Assembly (NCBI GenBank): GCA_944376975.1
Contig: CALWEE010000073.1
Location: 1 to 7,487, forward strand
Source of the DNA: an uncultured Lachnospiraceae bacterium
Lineage (GTDB): Bacteria; Bacillota; Clostridia; Lachnospirales; Lachnospiraceae
DNA length: 7,487 bases
Direction: 5' to 3'
Positions within the stretch are counted from its first letter, which is position 1. Each line of letters starts with the position of its first letter. Below, in pieces: positions 7,001 to 7,487 of the stretch. The notes beneath the pieces are model-generated. The model was not told where the DNA came from, did not search any database, and saw only the letters and a program-made list of their open reading frames with translations. Both the position numbers and the translations under genes were made by a program.

Positions 7001-7487
7001 GGACGCCGCCCTGGATGAGCTGAGAGAACGGATCCGCCAAAAACAGCAGGAAGCCGATGAGGCGCGGGAAAAACTGGAAGAACTGCGGGGCGCGAAAAAC
7101 CGTCTGCTCGGGAGCGTCGCCCACGGGAAAGCGGCCGTGGAAGAAAAGTACGGCAGCTTCCGGGAAGTGGCTGTCTCCCACATGGATCTTGAAAGTTACA
7201 TATCCGGCCAGAAGGAAGCCCGCGTCCAGATGCGGGAAAAATACGCCCGGGCAGATCAGGATATCGCCCGGCTGTTCCGTGAGCTCCACAGCGAGGAGGA
7301 TGTCCGCAGGGACGCGGAACGCGTGATCCGGTCGGAAGATATACGCGTCAACCGGACCGGGGAGATGTATCCTATGGACACGGACCTTCCGAGGACATAC
7401 CGGGAACTGATGGACCGGGGGCAGAAACTGCGCCAGGACGGCGCGCGCCGTCGGGAAATGTTCGAGCAGGATCGGGAAAAAGCCGCT
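3987..7487 (+). CDS. jetC: Wadjet SMC-like ATPase JetC, 3'-truncated by the window
   Basis: The frame starts at ATG 3987, eight bases after GAAGGAGG (3971-3978), overlaps jetB by 14 bases and is open for 1167 codons to the window edge. The N-terminal head (about 1-250) has the P-loop LANGGGKSVLM (37-47; K43, S44) directly followed by a Q-loop-like LLLFQNLIPN (48-57), then a strand/helix region with HSLIEWQLDD. A charged heptad-like coiled coil runs from about 250 to 610, with a non-helical break near RPQVPVLLLEN (492-502). A globular hinge-like domain follows at about 620-733 (FGSDYL, PFLPAAVVV, DGTVPVIGLD). The second coiled coil begins near 735 and is interrupted by an acidic Gly-rich stretch at 918-942. 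The middle carries no CxxC zinc hook (the two nearby cysteines are C642 and C647), so it is SMC/MukB-like and not Rad50-like. The Walker B and signature motifs expected in the C-terminal head lie outside the window. In Wadjet complexes this subunit hydrolyses ATP to extrude DNA loops and lets the complex sense small circular DNA before JetD cleaves it. Confidence 0.85.
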   Translation, partial: MPHINRIRVNNVKYNFGTQFYDDFILRFDGRNALYDLANGGGKSVLMLLLFQNLIPNCTLDEKQPVEKLFRTDQGSTVIHSLIEWQLDDRYIYNGRKYMLTGFCARKAKEERKDTAAIEYFNYVIFYPGYNDNDIVNLPLSDGKERITYTGLKTYLKELGKKDMSLDVRLFERKGEYQRFISRYGLYESQWEIIRGINQTEGHVRTYFETHYKTTRKVIEDLLVEEIIQKAYEDPDNREGDDMARTLMEIKDKLLELSRKKEEISHYDGQAEVLRSFAGRVDTLNAFYGENEAWKDDLVRIYNTAFVRSRKKKKELDVAEKEKEFCEKHLNEIDRRLDTARIQADQEKLSVLEKEEAESEKTAGSLKDAVLAARQELDRAENGNDYLEYADLESRCQSIRSFLSQDENSRDDILSSLRDMAAWKFSHDKEQKRVLSRKIWDVEKSYGETRVIEEESREAERKLDNGQAVLDDRKKELEKELRRYRMEFDQARPQVPVLLLENLSRSLARKKKDVDVHLKAVQEAKKQRQEQSEEQIRLEASLAHQKEQIDDLRKRRESLEAFLGAYKKETEKRDKLFKIYDVSEVDLLEQAIRERLRKVIVDSGKKKEELEAVKEQIGLLNGSAFALPDGQTREVMEYIRRCHGMTCVFGSDYLKDANDYDREVLLKQMPFLPAAVVVKEGIRKLREDKVLMGKDFGDGTVPVIGLDTLMSQSTVLDGEKVLFLSKDPKLFTDGARREERKKTLEKRREDLEKQIRRLSDNEQTIGKDHQYTLYFRTVCQKKYMDVMAEMEPLSRELEEAVNARKNDRERLKALREENDKLDGFIRQTTQAGEAERKEWEALSRLYELDEAIRALSKQLEQAGQQWEKNEKALERLAEKRRLAHQTLKQLEDQKKALREEAERIDRQWNDVYALYYTQETPDGADGEGAEGQTDGSRTYGDDFEARFLGLKEAYEKEHANAQDKTRLLQSYQQMMDRLKKLMKNRGMSPEQIKEQSQETPIIRVSDAALDELRERIRQKQQEADEAREKLEELRGAKNRLLGSVAHGKAAVEEKYGSFREVAVSHMDLESYISGQKEARVQMREKYARADQDIARLFRELHSEEDVRRDAERVIRSEDIRVNRTGEMYPMDTDLPRTYRELMDRGQKLRQDGARRREMFEQDREKAA

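Noticed and set aside
1..7487. CRISPR arrays, tRNA/rRNA genes, insertion sequences or long direct repeats
   Set aside because: I looked for regularly spaced repeats, cloverleaf-type segments and transposase-like frames on both strands and saw none.

Overview
The window looks like chromosomal DNA of a Gram-positive, Clostridia-type bacterium (Lachnospiraceae-like is my best guess). The reasons are a NiaR-type 3H repressor, strong AGGAGG-like ribosome binding sites, a sigma-A-type promoter and a codon style rich in CGG, GAA and AAA at moderately high GC. The assignment is from gene content only; no rRNA or tRNA is present. All genes are on the + strand and there is no gene-free stretch over 300 bases.

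Left part (1-1651). The window opens inside a gene for a NiaR-type transcription repressor (helix-turn-helix plus 3H ligand domain; its first few dozen codons are missing). A 68-base gap with a plausible extended -10 promoter follows. Next is a membrane protein of the stand-alone PTS EIIC type (PTS_EIIC_2 family), closed by a strong intrinsic terminator at 1620-1651. This looks like a short metabolic unit; the repressor's usual ligand is niacin, but what the membrane protein carries is unknown.

Right part (1652-7487). A new transcription unit starts from a promoter with a perfect TATAAT at 1705-1710. It holds three tightly packed genes: a 503-residue kleisin-like protein (JetA), a 240-residue winged-helix/KITE-like protein (JetB) and an SMC-like coiled-coil ATPase (JetC) that is still open at the window edge after 1167 codons. 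Gene order, sizes, the P-loop and hinge architecture of the third gene and the translational coupling identify a Wadjet (Jet/EptABCD/MksBEFG-like) anti-plasmid condensin, most likely type III. The JetABC complex extrudes DNA loops and recognises small circular DNA; the nuclease subunit JetD then cleaves it. JetD and the C-terminal Walker B/signature half of JetC would lie just beyond position 7487.

The defence operon therefore sits directly behind a terminated housekeeping-type unit, with its own promoter and two small inverted repeats around that promoter as the only visible candidate regulatory elements. No mobile element, repeat array, CRISPR or attachment site is seen in the window.
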